DNA from: Priestia megaterium NBRC 15308 = ATCC 14581
GTDB taxonomy: Bacteria; Bacillota; Bacilli; Bacillales; Bacillaceae_H
Assembly (NCBI RefSeq): GCF_000832985.1
Contig: NZ_CP009920.1
Location: 2,784,501 to 2,848,500, forward strand
Direction: 5' to 3'
Length of the DNA: 64,000 nucleotides
A program made the position numbers and the translations under genes. The notes beneath the pieces are model-generated. The model made no database searches, was not told where the DNA came from, and saw only the letters and a program-made list of their open reading frames with translations. Positions 46,378-56,659 of this stretch are shown piece after piece; position 1 is the first letter of the stretch, and every line of letters begins with the position of its first letter.

Positions 46378-47259
46378 TTAGCAGCTCTTTTCAGTACTTC
46401 TCCAAAAGGTGCCGTATTTGACAGGAACTCTCTCAACCACTTGCTGAAGCTGAAGTTTTTTCAATTCCTTTTCAGCCTCTTCTAATGATAAACCATACAC
46501 AACTGCAACTTCTTTTGAAGCAACAAATTGAAAATAGCTTAAAAATGAACGAAGAGGCGGAAGACAAGCTGGATCTGGGTCAATTTCTAACATCTCTTTA
46601 ATGATGTGTACATATGTTTCGTACGAATAGTATCCTGATATCTTAATGCCTTCTTCTTCAACTTTTTCGTTGAAGAACACAAGAGTTGGAATCTCATCGA
46701 CATCCATTTCCGACGTGATTTTTAAATCACATTGAAAGGCCTTCGCAGCATAATCTGAATGCAAATCTTTTACAAATTCATCAACATCTAGCCCCACATG
46801 TTTTGCACATTGTATTAAGACAGATTCTTCTGTAACATTTTGTTTTTCTAAAAATACTACTTCTTGAAGTCTTCTCAAAAAGCGAATGCCCTGTTTCTTT
46901 CCTTGCAGACCGGCCGCTTTAATCGCAATTGATGCAGCGTAAGGAGTATCGATTGGGTTTTCAAGCCACAGATTGCCGTCACATGACATACCGGAGCGGC
47001 TTCCAGTTTTCTCCCACGATTTTGCAATATGTTCAAATTTCTGCTGTGCTCCAATATTTAATTGCTGTAAGTTTCCGCCAAGCACATGCTTGAGGGATAA
47101 CAGCTGACCATATTCTATTTGTAACTTCTTTAGAATAGGCTCGAGTGCCCAGCATTCCGGGCAAAGAGGGTCAACAAATACATAGATTTCAAGCGGTTTT
47201 TTATTTGAACCTTGACAAAGCTGATGCAAGGATGGGAATTGGCTATTTAGATTACTCAA
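46378..47259 (-). CDS. spxH: Spx-degradation adaptor SpxH (YjbH)
   Basis: A DsbA/thioredoxin-like adaptor that presents Spx to ClpXP. It has 293 aa. The N-terminal thioredoxin-like strand [18 protein letters not shown] carries C33-x-x-C36, followed by a helical insertion and the cis-Pro-type DEIPTLVFF. The start is TTG in a TTGA overlap with the yjbI stop, so the two are translationally coupled, as in B. subtilis. The target Spx is encoded about 10 kb upstream in this window. Confidence 0.94.
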   Translation of the reverse strand: MSNLNSQFPSLHQLCQGSNKKPLEIYVFVDPLCPECWALEPILKKLQIEYGQLLSLKHVLGGNLQQLNIGAQQKFEHIAKSWEKTGSRSGMSCDGNLWLENPIDTPYAASIAIKAAGLQGKKQGIRFLRRLQEVVFLEKQNVTEESVLIQCAKHVGLDVDEFVKDLHSDYAAKAFQCDLKITSEMDVDEIPTLVFFNEKVEEEGIKISGYYSYETYVHIIKEMLEIDPDPACLPPLRSFLSYFQFVASKEVAVVYGLSLEEAEKELKKLQLQQVVERVPVKYGTFWRSTEKSC

Positions 47260-47666
47260 TGTGAAAATCCTTTCTCATCTGTCTGTTCCGGTGAATTAAT
47301 CATGTGTTGGGCAGTTAAAATAAGACGATGATAAAGTTCATCTCTCTCAGGGCCTTCTAAATTAATTTCGTCCATTGCTTCATGCATACACGTCAGCCAG
47401 GCTTTGGCTCTTGACGGTGTAATTTCAAAAGGAAGATGCCTAGCTCTCAGCATAGGGTGACCATGCTCTTCAGTGTATAACGAAGGTCCTCCTAAATATT
47501 GTGTCAGAAATTGCTTTTGCTTTCGTGCTGTTTCTGTTAAATCATCAGGAAAAATTGGCGCGAGCTCAGGATGTTTTCCAACGCGTGTATAAAAAGCATC
47601 AACAAGTTTTGAAATCGTATGTTCACCGCCTAATAATTCGTAAGGGGAGTGGATTTTTTCTCTCAT
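47256..47666 (-). CDS. yjbI: Group II truncated haemoglobin (YjbI)
   Basis: A 136-aa trHbO-type globin. The proximal haem histidine lies in [27 protein letters not shown], the characteristic F-helix to G-helix segment of group II; Y and W residues at the distal positions are present ([10 protein letters not shown] and AWL). It probably binds oxygen or detoxifies oxidants. In B. subtilis YjbI is linked to YjbH function and peroxide protection. It is the first gene of yjbI-spxH and starts after AAAGGAG. Confidence 0.94.
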   Translation of the reverse strand: MREKIHSPYELLGGEHTISKLVDAFYTRVGKHPELAPIFPDDLTETARKQKQFLTQYLGGPSLYTEEHGHPMLRARHLPFEITPSRAKAWLTCMHEAMDEINLEGPERDELYHRLILTAQHMINSPEQTDEKGFSH

Positions 47667-47952
47667 GTTGATAACTCCTTTGTTATAAGAAATATACGTC
47701 TTAACTCTTTGGTGTTTTTTACTTTCCTTAATTTTAGCAGTGTCATTTCGTTAACTCAAACTATCCGCTTACTTCTTCTACTGGAAAAGAGATAAAGTGG
47801 AATTTTACATAAGAAAAGTCTATGATGCTGTGGCGAATCACTAATTATGAGAAACAAAGGAATACTTTCACAAACGTTTCCTTCTATTTATATAGTGTAA
47901 CCTCGACAAACTACAGCCATTCTATGTTCGAGTGGTGAATGATTTGGCTCAT

Positions 47953-48642
47953 TTAAACAAGATAAGAAGACATAATTTTATTTACATATTTTTGCGTTTC
48001 TTGAAAAGGGGGGACTCCGCCGTATTTATCAACATTACCTGGTCCAGCATTATAGGCCGCCAATGCTAATTTCACGTTTCCGTTGTATTTATCTAACATT
48101 TGTCGAAGATATTTGGCTCCTCCAAATACATTTTGCTTGGAGTCATACGGATCTTCTACACCAAGAGCTTTAGCAGTTGCTGGCATTAGCTGCATAAGCC
48201 CAGCCGCTCCTACAGAACTTTTGGCAGATGGATTAAAGTTTGATTCTTGTTTAATAACAGAACGAATAAGTTTAGGATCCAGCTGGTAGCGTGCAGCTGC
48301 TTCTGTAATTATCGTTTGTACATCCTGAGAACTGGCCTTTGCCGTTTCATTTTTTTGTGCAGGTAAGGCAGAATTTGAAGCCGCTGCCTTACCTGAGGAA
48401 GAAACAGATGGCTTGGACTGCATTTGAACCGCCGTAGATGGAAACATCTGCGCTGCCTTCAAGTAAAGATTGGTACTCATTTGAGGCTCTTGATTGACGT
48501 AGTCTTGAAAAAGCTGAGCAAATACAGAGAGTAAAGTTGTACCAAGCATCACGTTAGCTGTTGGCATCTGGTTGTTAACTGAAAATGGCTGAGTTCCAGG
48601 AAATTGAACGGAAGACATGTAATTGTTAATATTCATGCTCAT
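47953..48642 (-). CDS. cwlQ: Lytic transglycosylase, SLT domain (CwlQ/YjbJ-like)
   Basis: Cleaves peptidoglycan glycan strands. The C-terminal SLT domain (residues about 120-225) has the catalytic Glu in [36 protein letters not shown] and the [19 protein letters not shown] motif. The N-terminal half is Ser/Gln-rich and unstructured, with no clear signal peptide. ATG at 48642 follows TGGAGAA; an ATG at 48657 lies within that ribosome site. It is coupled to the upstream CYTH gene (start 5 bases after its stop). It corresponds to B. subtilis yjbJ. Confidence 0.9.
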   Translation of the reverse strand: MSMNINNYMSSVQFPGTQPFSVNNQMPTANVMLGTTLLSVFAQLFQDYVNQEPQMSTNLYLKAAQMFPSTAVQMQSKPSVSSSGKAAASNSALPAQKNETAKASSQDVQTIITEAAARYQLDPKLIRSVIKQESNFNPSAKSSVGAAGLMQLMPATAKALGVEDPYDSKQNVFGGAKYLRQMLDKYNGNVKLALAAYNAGPGNVDKYGGVPPFQETQKYVNKIMSSYLV

Positions 48643-48646
48643 GAAT

Positions 48647-49237
48647 TTATTCTCCATCTATTAACGTATACTTTCGCTTGTAAAACCGTCGAATTTTGTT
48701 TTCCGTTGGTTTCTTTTTAATATCAAGCTCCGTAAGCAATTGCTCAAAATATTTTGCTCCTTCATTGGCATCGGTTACTTCGTATTCAAGTTCATAATCT
48801 TCAGCACCTAGATAAAAGCTATGATCGAGTACAAGTAACCCGTTTTTATATGGAATTTCTGCTCGACTTGTACACAAAGTGCCAAAATAAGTTAGCGCAT
48901 GGCTATCGACTTGTAAATCAGTAATAAGCTGTTGAATTGTTGACGGAATCTTGGCGCTGCCATCTCGCAATTCTTTAGCTTGTTCATTTGTTAATGCTTC
49001 ATGTGTTTCTAAAAGACCCTCTTGATGAGGCTGTTTGAGCGTGAGCACGGACTTATCTTTTTTGCTTCGAATTCGCAGGGCAGCCCCGCAGTCTTTTAAT
49101 GAGAAAGCAGGTGTATCAAAATAGTGGTTTTCTTGAGAGACAAACTGATCTTCAGTTAGTTGAAAGTGTGAGCGGAGACGATCGAACTCTTCTTTCGTTA
49201 CTATATTTTTAAATTCAATTTCAATTTCTTGTTTCAA
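48647..49237 (-). CDS. yjbK: CYTH-domain triphosphatase-like protein (YjbK)
   Basis: A CYTH (CyaB/thiamine triphosphatase) tunnel-fold protein of about 196 aa. The signature EIEIEFKN (ExExK-type) is at the N-terminus, with [32 protein letters not shown] and the late [12 protein letters not shown]. Members hydrolyse inorganic or organic triphosphates with Mg or Mn. The start is taken as TTG 49237, giving [11 protein letters not shown] behind AAAAGGATGA; ATG at 49246 is the alternative but has poor spacing. It is first in the yjbK-cwlQ unit. Confidence 0.88.
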   Translation of the reverse strand: MKQEIEIEFKNIVTKEEFDRLRSHFQLTEDQFVSQENHYFDTPAFSLKDCGAALRIRSKKDKSVLTLKQPHQEGLLETHEALTNEQAKELRDGSAKIPSTIQQLITDLQVDSHALTYFGTLCTSRAEIPYKNGLLVLDHSFYLGAEDYELEYEVTDANEGAKYFEQLLTELDIKKKPTENKIRRFYKRKYTLIDGE

Positions 49238-49453
49238 TGAAATCATCCTTTTAATTTAGGTCTTTTGGTAAGGCACTTTCCATCTTAATTTATCACACTT
49301 TTTGAGACAGTCAAACTACATTTCCTAACAGGAATATCCATATGGAGAACTTGGGAAATGAAGAAATACGGATTGTTTAGGTTTTACCTTTATTAAACGT
49401 TCCTGGAATGTGTTAAAATAGTAACGAATTGTATAGTTGGAAGGAGTTTATTT

Positions 49454-49840
49454 ATGCACAATCGAATTGACATCACTACCTGTGTGATGAAATCAAATGA
49501 ATTACATTTAAAAGCAGACCCTATTGAGACGGAAATTGAACAATTGGAAGATACAAAACAAATGCTTGTTGACTCAGATAACATGTCATTTGTATATGTT
49601 GTAGATATTAATGATCAATTTATGTATGTTGGCCTTAGTGATAATATTTGGGCAAATTTAAAGCACGTCTTACATAAAGATATGAAAGTATTTTTAGAAA
49701 TTAATAAGAAAATAATTGAGCTATCAGCCGTTAAAGAAGAGCTATCTTATCTCATCAGTAACATCGAAGGAAATGTGAATTATGGAGACGAGATGGTAGC
49801 AAGGGTAGAGGAAGTTTTTTTAGATAAAGAAAATAAGTAA
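49454..49840 (+). CDS. yjbL: UPF0738 family protein (YjbL)
   Basis: A 128-aa acidic protein of unknown function, beginning MHNRIDITTCVMKSNELHLKADP and containing FVYVVDINDQFMYVGLSDNIW. I recognise it as the Bacillus YjbL/UPF0738 family. There are no membrane segments or catalytic motifs. It starts behind TTGGAAGGAG and lies 27 bases before relQ, so it probably heads the yjbL-relQ-nadK-yjbO transcript. Confidence 0.82.
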   Translation: MHNRIDITTCVMKSNELHLKADPIETEIEQLEDTKQMLVDSDNMSFVYVVDINDQFMYVGLSDNIWANLKHVLHKDMKVFLEINKKIIELSAVKEELSYLISNIEGNVNYGDEMVARVEEVFLDKENK

Positions 49841-49867
49841 TAGAGAGAAAAAAGGGGGGTGTTATTA

Positions 49868-50503
49868 ATGATCAGGCATTGGGATTTATTTTTAGCACCG
49901 TATAAACAAGCCGTTGAAGAACTTAAGGTGAAATTAAAAGGAATTCGTTCACAATATGATATGAAATCTACGCATTCACCTATTGAATTTGTTACGGGAC
50001 GAGTAAAGCCTATCGCCAGTATTTTGGATAAAGCGACTCGAAAAGGAATTTCTCTCGATCGCTTAGAGGAAGAGATGCAGGACATTGCGGGACTCCGTAT
50101 GATGTGTCAATTTACGGACGATATTAAGGCGGTCGTAGAGCTTCTTCGTCAGCGAACAGACTTTGAATTGATTGAAGAAAGAGATTATATTCTTCATAAA
50201 AAAGAAAGCGGCTATCGTTCATATCATGTGGTCGTATGTTATCCTGTTCAAACAATTAAAGGTGAAAAGAAAATTTTAGTGGAAATTCAAATTCGTACAC
50301 TGGCTATGAATTTTTGGGCTACAATTGAGCATTCTTTAAATTATAAGTACAGCGGGAAATTTCCTGAGAACATCAAAAAGCGACTTCAGCGTGCTTCTGA
50401 AGCAGCTACTCAGCTCGATGAAGAAATGTCTCAAATACGAGGTGAGATTCAAGAAGCTCAGGCTATTTTCTCACGAAAAAAAGAATCGGCGGAAGAATCT
50501 TAG
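49868..50503 (+). CDS. relQ: Small (p)ppGpp synthetase RelQ/SasB (YjbM)
   Basis: Small alarmone synthetase that transfers pyrophosphate from ATP to GDP/GTP. It has 211 aa. The synthetase motifs HSPIEFVTGRVKPIASI, ESGYRSYH and EIQIRTLAMNFWATIEHSLNYK are intact, and there is no hydrolase, TGS or ACT domain. I recognise close similarity to B. subtilis YjbM (RelQ), a tetramer allosterically activated by ppGpp. ATG at 49868 lies 8 bases after GGGGGG; an upstream GTG at 49859 overlaps that site. Confidence 0.95.
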   Translation: MIRHWDLFLAPYKQAVEELKVKLKGIRSQYDMKSTHSPIEFVTGRVKPIASILDKATRKGISLDRLEEEMQDIAGLRMMCQFTDDIKAVVELLRQRTDFELIEERDYILHKKESGYRSYHVVVCYPVQTIKGEKKILVEIQIRTLAMNFWATIEHSLNYKYSGKFPENIKKRLQRASEAATQLDEEMSQIRGEIQEAQAIFSRKKESAEES

Positions 50504-50555
50504 GTATGACTCAGCAACAGCTTTGTACATTGGATGGATAGGGGGAGAGAATTAG

Positions 50556-51362
50556 GTGGAGAAAATAAAATTTGCTATTACATCAAAAGGCAACCAAATA
50601 TCAAATACGCTTATGCAAAAAATGAAAACGTATTTATTAGATTTTCATTTAGAATATGATGAAAACCAGCCTGATATTGTAGTGTCAGTAGGAGGGGATG
50701 GAACGCTTCTCTACGCGTTTCACCGCTATCGAAACCGACTTGACAAGACGGCTTTTATTGGGGTTCATACCGGCCATTTAGGCTTTTACGCAGATTGGAC
50801 ACCTGATGAGATTGAGAAGCTGGTGATTGCTATTGCAAAGACACCCTATCAGACTGTAGAGTATCCACTGCTTGAAGTGATTATTCGCTACACCAACGGT
50901 GGACGCGAAGCTCGATACTTAGCTCTGAATGAATGTACGGTAAAAAGTGTAGAAGGTTCTTTAGTAATGGATGTGGAAATTAAAGGGCAGCGATTTGAGA
51001 CATTCCGAGGAGACGGCCTTTGCGTATCCACTCCCTCGGGAAGTACAGCTTACAATAAATCCCTTGGAGGCGCGATTTTACATCCTTCGCTTCAAGCTAT
51101 TCAAATTGCTGAAATGGCTTCTATTAACAATCGAGTGTTCCGTACGATAGGTTCTCCATTGGTTCTTCCTGGACATCATACAGCGCTGTTAAAGCCTGTC
51201 AACGACGCAGACTTTCAAATCACCATTGATCATTTAACTCTTTTACATAAAGATGTAAAGTCGATTCAATTTCGGGTAGCAAGCGAAAAAATTCGATTTG
51301 CTCGCTTTCGTGCGTTTCCTTTCTGGCAGCGTGTCAGAGACTCTTTTGTATGTGATGATTAA
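50556..51362 (+). CDS. nadK: NAD kinase
   Basis: Phosphorylates NAD to NADP. It has 268 aa with the conserved GGDGT at 46-50, the NE-containing ALNECTVKS segment and [19 protein letters not shown]. It starts with GTG behind GGGGGAGAGA. Order relQ-nadK-rluA-type is the conserved yjbM-yjbN-yjbO set of Bacillus. It is the ppnKA (YjbN) type by position. Confidence 0.95.
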   Translation: MEKIKFAITSKGNQISNTLMQKMKTYLLDFHLEYDENQPDIVVSVGGDGTLLYAFHRYRNRLDKTAFIGVHTGHLGFYADWTPDEIEKLVIAIAKTPYQTVEYPLLEVIIRYTNGGREARYLALNECTVKSVEGSLVMDVEIKGQRFETFRGDGLCVSTPSGSTAYNKSLGGAILHPSLQAIQIAEMASINNRVFRTIGSPLVLPGHHTALLKPVNDADFQITIDHLTLLHKDVKSIQFRVASEKIRFARFRAFPFWQRVRDSFVCDD

Positions 51363-51376
51363 AGGCAGGGAAGAGA

Positions 51377-52285
51377 ATGAAACAAGTTTTTACGTTGAGT
51401 TGGACCGTAGATCATTCTTTCGAGGGTGTAGCGGTTCGTGAATTTTTAAAAGAACATGATATTTCCAAAGCTTCTCTGACGGACATTAAGTTCAGAGGAG
51501 GAGCAATTGAAGTAAATGGAAAGCATGCAACGGTTCGATATATTCTGCAAAAAGGTGACGAAATTAAGGTGGCGTTTCCACCAGAAAAAGCAAGTGAAAG
51601 TCTTCTTCCTAAAGCTATACCTTTGGATATTGTATACGAAGATGAGTATATATTAGTGTTGAATAAGCAGCCAAACATGCCAAGTATACCTTCTCGAGAA
51701 CATCTAACGTGGTCACTAAGTAATGCTGTGCTCTATTATTATGAGAAAAATAACATTAACTCGACTGTTCATCTTGTAAATAGGTTGGACCGAGACACAT
51801 CTGGGCTGCTTATTGTCGCTAAGCATAGGCACGTTCATTACTTATTCTCTAAAGCACAAAAAGAACATGAAATTAAACGCGTGTACCGAGCTTTTGTTCA
51901 TGGGAAGCTTGTTGGCAAAGAAACGATAGAGGCACCGATTGGCCGAAAAGAGTCAAGTATCATCGAACGGGAAGTAAGAGAAGATGGGCAGTTTGCTATT
52001 ACACACTATACGGCGCTTCGTCAGTATTCTTCTTTTACAGAAGTTGCTCTTTCGCTTGAGACGGGGAGAACTCACCAAATTCGTGTTCATATGGCTTATA
52101 AAGGATATCCACTGCTTGGAGATACCTTATATGGAGGAACGAATCATCTTATTTCTCGTCAAGCTCTTCACAGCTATGAGCTCACTTTTTTTCATCCTTT
52201 TTTACAAAAAACTTTGTCTTTTACAGCACCTTTGCCGCCAGATATGCAGAAACTTCAAATCGTAAAAGAAAGTCGCTTTTTTTAA
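51377..52285 (+). CDS. yjbO: RluA-family pseudouridine synthase (YjbO)
   Basis: A 302-aa pseudouridine synthase with an N-terminal S4-like region (REFLKEHDISKASLTDIKFRGGAIEVNG, about 21-48) and the catalytic motif NRLDRDTSGLLI, nucleophile D138. The substrate (rRNA or tRNA position) cannot be fixed from sequence. It starts 14 bases after nadK and ends the operon at a terminator shared with prpE. Confidence 0.9.
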   Translation: MKQVFTLSWTVDHSFEGVAVREFLKEHDISKASLTDIKFRGGAIEVNGKHATVRYILQKGDEIKVAFPPEKASESLLPKAIPLDIVYEDEYILVLNKQPNMPSIPSREHLTWSLSNAVLYYYEKNNINSTVHLVNRLDRDTSGLLIVAKHRHVHYLFSKAQKEHEIKRVYRAFVHGKLVGKETIEAPIGRKESSIIEREVREDGQFAITHYTALRQYSSFTEVALSLETGRTHQIRVHMAYKGYPLLGDTLYGGTNHLISRQALHSYELTFFHPFLQKTLSFTAPLPPDMQKLQIVKESRFF

Positions 52286-52305
52286 TGAAAAGCGACTTTC
52301 TTTTT
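52267..52305. terminator. Bidirectional terminator yjbO / prpE
   Basis: AGAAAGTCGCTTTT / AAAAGCGACTTTCT 14-bp stem with T- and A-runs. Confidence 0.92.
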
Positions 52306-53044
52306 ACACGAAGTGATTAAATTTTTCCTCTACGTAAGGCATAGATGAAGGCACCGATATAATATTCCTTTCAGGATACTGAAACGCCGTTAAAGCCCCT
52401 CCAAAAACTGCGCCTGTATCAATATTAATGGTATTATGAATTTTTCTGGCTTTTACTACGGGTGTATGCCCATACACGATAAACGGTTTTCCGTTATAAT
52501 GTTTGGCCCAATCCCGTCGGACAGGCATGCCGTTTAGATGTTTTTCACCCGTAATGTCTCCGTATAGCACAAAGGTTTTTACTTTTTTATCCGTTCTGCC
52601 GATGTATTCAGCTTTAAGACCGGCGTGAGCAATAATTAATTGGTTTTGATCAAGCTGCACATATAGAGGTGATTGTTCATAAAGCTCAATGAACTTTTTT
52701 TTAATGAATTTCTGTTCTCTTGAAGGTAAAGCTTCGTACTCGGCAACGGTCGTTTCTAATCCATGAGTAATTTGCACTTTGTTACCGCAAAAGAAGCGAT
52801 ATAGCTTATTGCAGTGATTGCCTGGACAGTAGTAAGCTTGCTGATGCTTTATTACAAGTGACCATACGAGCTCAATCACTTTTAGTGAATGAGGTCCTCG
52901 GTCTGTTAAATCACCTACAAATCCAAGGCGCCTTCCGTCACAGTGGACAGGAATCCCGTCTTGCCACTCATACCCAAGTTTTTCTGTTAACGCTTTTAAT
53001 TCATCATAGCACCCATGGATATCGCCTATTATATCTACTTTCAT
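52304..53044 (-). CDS. prpE: Bis(5'-nucleosyl)-tetraphosphatase PrpE
   Basis: A metallophosphatase of the PPP/calcineurin-like family, 246 aa, with GDIHGCYDE (residues 7-15), [19 protein letters not shown] and the later HAG and GHTP motifs. In B. subtilis PrpE degrades Ap4A and affects spore germination. It corresponds to yjbP and lies convergent with yjbO. The start follows AAGGATGTGG. Confidence 0.93.
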   Translation of the reverse strand: MKVDIIGDIHGCYDELKALTEKLGYEWQDGIPVHCDGRRLGFVGDLTDRGPHSLKVIELVWSLVIKHQQAYYCPGNHCNKLYRFFCGNKVQITHGLETTVAEYEALPSREQKFIKKKFIELYEQSPLYVQLDQNQLIIAHAGLKAEYIGRTDKKVKTFVLYGDITGEKHLNGMPVRRDWAKHYNGKPFIVYGHTPVVKARKIHNTINIDTGAVFGGALTAFQYPERNIISVPSSMPYVEEKFNHFV

Positions 53045-53221
53045 CTTTTATCCACATCCTTAAAAGGTTTTTCCTTTGACGATATAAAATTACCCTTATA
53101 TGGAGCAAACTATGTGTAGAACTTATATATTATTGGGAAAAGAGTAAAGAGCTAGGAGTTGAAAAAAAACAAAATTCATCATAAAGTTAAATGAGTTTTG
53201 TGCGACAGGGAGGTTGAAGAC

Positions 53222-54598
53222 ATGACAGATTCAATTGAAAAAGAAGAAAAGGCATGGTTCGCCGAACATTTATTATCACTTTTAGAAAAAAATGAAATCG
53301 ATGCATTTCGTGAAGAATTTTTACATATGCATACGTATGACCAAGCTCAATTTTTTGAAGAATTAGATGAGCCTTCTAGATTTGCGCTGTACGAGATGTT
53401 ATCTCCGGAAGAAATGGCGGATATCTTTGAAAATGTAGAGATACGAGAAGAAGATTATCAAGAAATTCTCTCAGAGATGCATCCCAATTTTGCAGCAGAC
53501 ATGCTGTCGAAAATGTCGGCGGATGATGCCGTTGACGTATTAAATGAATTGGATAAAGAACAAGTGGCGAGCTATTTAACGATTATGGATGAAGAAGCAG
53601 CCGATGAAATTAAAGAGCTGCTTCATTACGAGGAATATACCGCTGGAAGTATTATGACGACTGAATTTGTGGCCATTCGTGAAAATCAAACCGTACATTC
53701 AGCCATGCACATTCTACGCAGGGAAGCTCCAGAAGCGGAAACAATTTATTATGTATTTGTTATTGATGAACAAAAGCATCTAGCAGGTGTTATTTCTCTT
53801 CGTGATTTAATTATAGCAGATGAAGATACGATGATAAGCGAAGTTATGAATGAACGAGTCGTATCCGTATCAGTAGCGGAAGACCAAGAAGAAGTTGCGC
53901 GTATTATGCGCGATTACAACTTTCTTGCGCTTCCAGTTGTTGATTTTCAGCAGCATCTTCTCGGGATTATTACGGTTGATGATGTGATGGATGTTCTTGA
54001 TGAAGAGGCATCGGATGACTATTCTAAATTAGCCGGTATTAGTGATGTAGATGATACGATTGACCACAATCCTTTAGTAGCGGCCAAAAAGAGGCTGCCT
54101 TGGCTTATCATTTTGCTGTTTTTAGGAATGATGACAGCGAGTTTAATTGGACGTTTTGAAGATACGTTGAATCAAGTAGCTATTTTAGCTGTATTTATAC
54201 CTTTGATTGGCGGTATGGCTGGTAATACAGGAACACAGGCACTAGCCGTTGCGGTTCGCGGACTAGCGACGGGAGAAATCGAAGAAGAAAGCAAATTTAA
54301 GCTGTTAATCAGAGAAGCAGCTACCGGAATGATTACAGGCGCATCATGTGGACTTTTAGTTGTATTAATTGTTTATATTTGGCAAGGGGATCTTATTTTA
54401 GGCGCTTTGGTAGGCGTCTCTGTATTTTCAACATTGATTGTGGCTACACTTGCAGGAGCGTTTATCCCGCTTCTCATGCACAGGTTCAAAATTGACCCTG
54501 CAGTCGCATCAGGACCATTTATTACAACGATCAATGATCTTATCAGTATTTTAATTTACTTCGGTCTAGCGACAACATTTATGAGTTATTTAAAATAA
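53222..54598 (+). CDS. mgtE: Magnesium transporter MgtE
   Basis: A 458-aa Mg channel. The N-terminal alpha-solenoid domain (about 15-125, PEEMADIFENV repeats), two CBS domains (about 140-260, MTTEFVAIRENQTVHSAMHIL and VMNERVVSVSVAEDQEEVARI) and five C-terminal helices with the pore motif PLIGGMAGNTGTQALAV are all present. ATG at 53222 is 8 bases after GGGAGG; the frame from 53198 is rejected. No M-box riboswitch is visible in the 177-base upstream gap, so Mg control may act on the protein only. Confidence 0.95.
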   Translation: MTDSIEKEEKAWFAEHLLSLLEKNEIDAFREEFLHMHTYDQAQFFEELDEPSRFALYEMLSPEEMADIFENVEIREEDYQEILSEMHPNFAADMLSKMSADDAVDVLNELDKEQVASYLTIMDEEAADEIKELLHYEEYTAGSIMTTEFVAIRENQTVHSAMHILRREAPEAETIYYVFVIDEQKHLAGVISLRDLIIADEDTMISEVMNERVVSVSVAEDQEEVARIMRDYNFLALPVVDFQQHLLGIITVDDVMDVLDEEASDDYSKLAGISDVDDTIDHNPLVAAKKRLPWLIILLFLGMMTASLIGRFEDTLNQVAILAVFIPLIGGMAGNTGTQALAVAVRGLATGEIEEESKFKLLIREAATGMITGASCGLLVVLIVYIWQGDLILGALVGVSVFSTLIVATLAGAFIPLLMHRFKIDPAVASGPFITTINDLISILIYFGLATTFMSYLK

Positions 54599-54756
54599 TG
54601 AAGGGACGTTAGAATTCGGCATGAGTAATCATGTCGGATTTTCAGTATTAGTTCATATAGTTGACAGAGAACCTTCAAGCTTTTATGATTAACCTTTAAT
54701 TTTGAATACTAACGTCTTCGTTTTATAAATAGCGAAGGTAAAAGGAGGGGGATCTA

Positions 54757-56616
54757 ATGGAACAGCACGCGTCCTTTACATCACTTGTTATCGTCATTAG
54801 TTTGGCCTTTTTAACGCCTATACTGTTGCATCGGTTTAAACTTAACATTATACCTGTAGTCGTAGCTGAAATTATTATGGGATTAATTATAGGGAAAAGT
54901 GGTTTTGACCTTGTGGAGCAGGATATGTGGCTTGAAACACTTTCCACTCTAGGCTTTATCTTTTTGATGTTTTTAAGTGGTTTAGAAATTGATTTTTCTG
55001 CTTTTGCTGGAGGAAATTCAAAAGATAAAAAGGCTTCAGGAGCGAAGGTGCCAAATGCTTTTTCCATTTCTATACTAGTGTTTGCAGCTATCTTTGCCGT
55101 TTCACTATTTTTGTCCTATGTTTTTGTATGGACAGGTTTTATTGATAATGCCTTTTTGATGACGCTTATTATTTCTACCATTTCACTAGGAGTAGTAGTG
55201 CCGACATTAAAAGATGCACAGATTATGAAAAAGCCGATTGGACAAACCATTTTATTGATTGCGGTTATTGCGGACTTAGTCACGATGATTTTACTAGCCG
55301 TATTTGCTTCCGTCTATGATAAATCAGGAAATAGCAATACGTGGTTGATTTTAATTTTATTTGGAGTAGGAGTGATTTTATACTTCATAGGGAAGCAGTT
55401 TAAAAACCGATCGTTTCTTGAAACAATGTCTAAAGGTACAATTCAAATCGACACGCGCGCCGTATTTGCACTCATTATCATTCTGGTGGGCCTTTCGGAG
55501 TCAATTGGTGTTGAAAACATTTTAGGCGCGTTTTTAGCGGGATCACTCGTTTCTCTTCTAGCTCCTAACAAAAACTTAGTTCATAAATTAGATTCGTTTG
55601 GCTATGGATTTTTAATTCCTATCTTTTTTGTGATGGTAGGAGTGAAGCTTGATGTTTGGTCATTGTTCAGTGATAAAAAAGTGCTGATATTAATGCCTTT
55701 ATTATTCATTGCATTGTTGATATCCAAGCTAGTCCCAGTGTTAATCTTAAGAAAATGGTATGATATGAAAACCGTTTTGGCATCGGGTTTTCTTTTAACA
55801 TCGACTTTATCACTCGTTATTGCGGCAGCAACGGTTGGTGAAAATATTGGTGTTATTGATTCACAAATGTCCGGTGCGCTGATTTTGGTGGCGATTATTA
55901 CATGTATTATTACACCTATTATCTTTAGAAAGCTGTTTCCAAAGCCAGAAATCAGTGACAGAAAGCTGAAGGTTAATATGCTCGGGGCAAATCAATTTAC
56001 ACTCCCGGTTATTCGAGAAATGGATCTTGATTTATATGATGTTACGATTTATCATCCTACTCAGGACAAAATTGAAAACCGTACGTCGGATTCCATTTTT
56101 AATATCGTGGACATCGATGGATATAGTAAGGAAACTTTAATGCGTATGGGGATTTTAGATGCGGATGTATTAGTCGTAACAACAGGGGAAGAAGAAAGAA
56201 ATAGCGACATTGCTCTATTTGCAAAAAAATATGGTACAGAACGGGTTATTGCCCGCGTAGAAAGTCCTGTATTAGATGAAAAGATGAAAGAAAATAACAT
56301 TGAAGTTTTTTCTGTGCTGTTATCTACGACTGCATTGCTAAAAGCTTTAATCGAATCGCCAAATATTTTAAATATCTTAACGAATCAAGAAACAGCACTT
56401 TATCAAATTAATATGCGTAACCCTAAATACGAGGGGATAGAGCTTCGTAAGTTCCCATTTACAGGAGATGTGATTTTTGTTCGAATCTTTAGAGGCAAAG
56501 ATTCCATTGTACCTCATGGCGATACAGAGCTTGAATTTGATGATCGTTTGATTGTAACGGGGTCTCGTTCATATGTGAATGAATTGCGTATGCTTCTTGA
56601 GTATAAAATTAGATAA
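54757..56616 (+). CDS. yjbQ: CPA2-family cation/proton antiporter with TrkA domain (YjbQ)
   Basis: A 619-aa monovalent-cation:H+ antiporter. Residues about 1-395 hold about 12 helices with the antiporter core (GFIFLMFLSGLEIDF, GAFLAGSLVSLL). Residues about 400-510 are a TrkA-N nucleotide-binding domain (KVNMLGANQFTLPVIREMDLDLYDV), followed by a TrkA-C domain (GIELRKFPFTGDVIFVRIFRG). The second domain gates transport by nucleotide binding. It probably moves K+ or Na+; the B. subtilis gene yjbQ lies in the same context. Repeat copy A begins 44 bases after its stop. Confidence 0.9.
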   Translation: MEQHASFTSLVIVISLAFLTPILLHRFKLNIIPVVVAEIIMGLIIGKSGFDLVEQDMWLETLSTLGFIFLMFLSGLEIDFSAFAGGNSKDKKASGAKVPNAFSISILVFAAIFAVSLFLSYVFVWTGFIDNAFLMTLIISTISLGVVVPTLKDAQIMKKPIGQTILLIAVIADLVTMILLAVFASVYDKSGNSNTWLILILFGVGVILYFIGKQFKNRSFLETMSKGTIQIDTRAVFALIIILVGLSESIGVENILGAFLAGSLVSLLAPNKNLVHKLDSFGYGFLIPIFFVMVGVKLDVWSLFSDKKVLILMPLLFIALLISKLVPVLILRKWYDMKTVLASGFLLTSTLSLVIAAATVGENIGVIDSQMSGALILVAIITCIITPIIFRKLFPKPEISDRKLKVNMLGANQFTLPVIREMDLDLYDVTIYHPTQDKIENRTSDSIFNIVDIDGYSKETLMRMGILDADVLVVTTGEEERNSDIALFAKKYGTERVIARVESPVLDEKMKENNIEVFSVLLSTTALLKALIESPNILNILTNQETALYQINMRNPKYEGIELRKFPFTGDVIFVRIFRGKDSIVPHGDTELEFDDRLIVTGSRSYVNELRMLLEYKIR

Positions 56617-56659
56617 AGGTATCTAGGTAGGTTTAGTTTTCTATGTTATTGAATGAGAG

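Noticed and set aside
53045-53221. Possible M-box magnesium riboswitch upstream of mgtE.
   Set aside because: The gap is only 177 bases and lacks the conserved M-box core; no terminator hairpin precedes mgtE.
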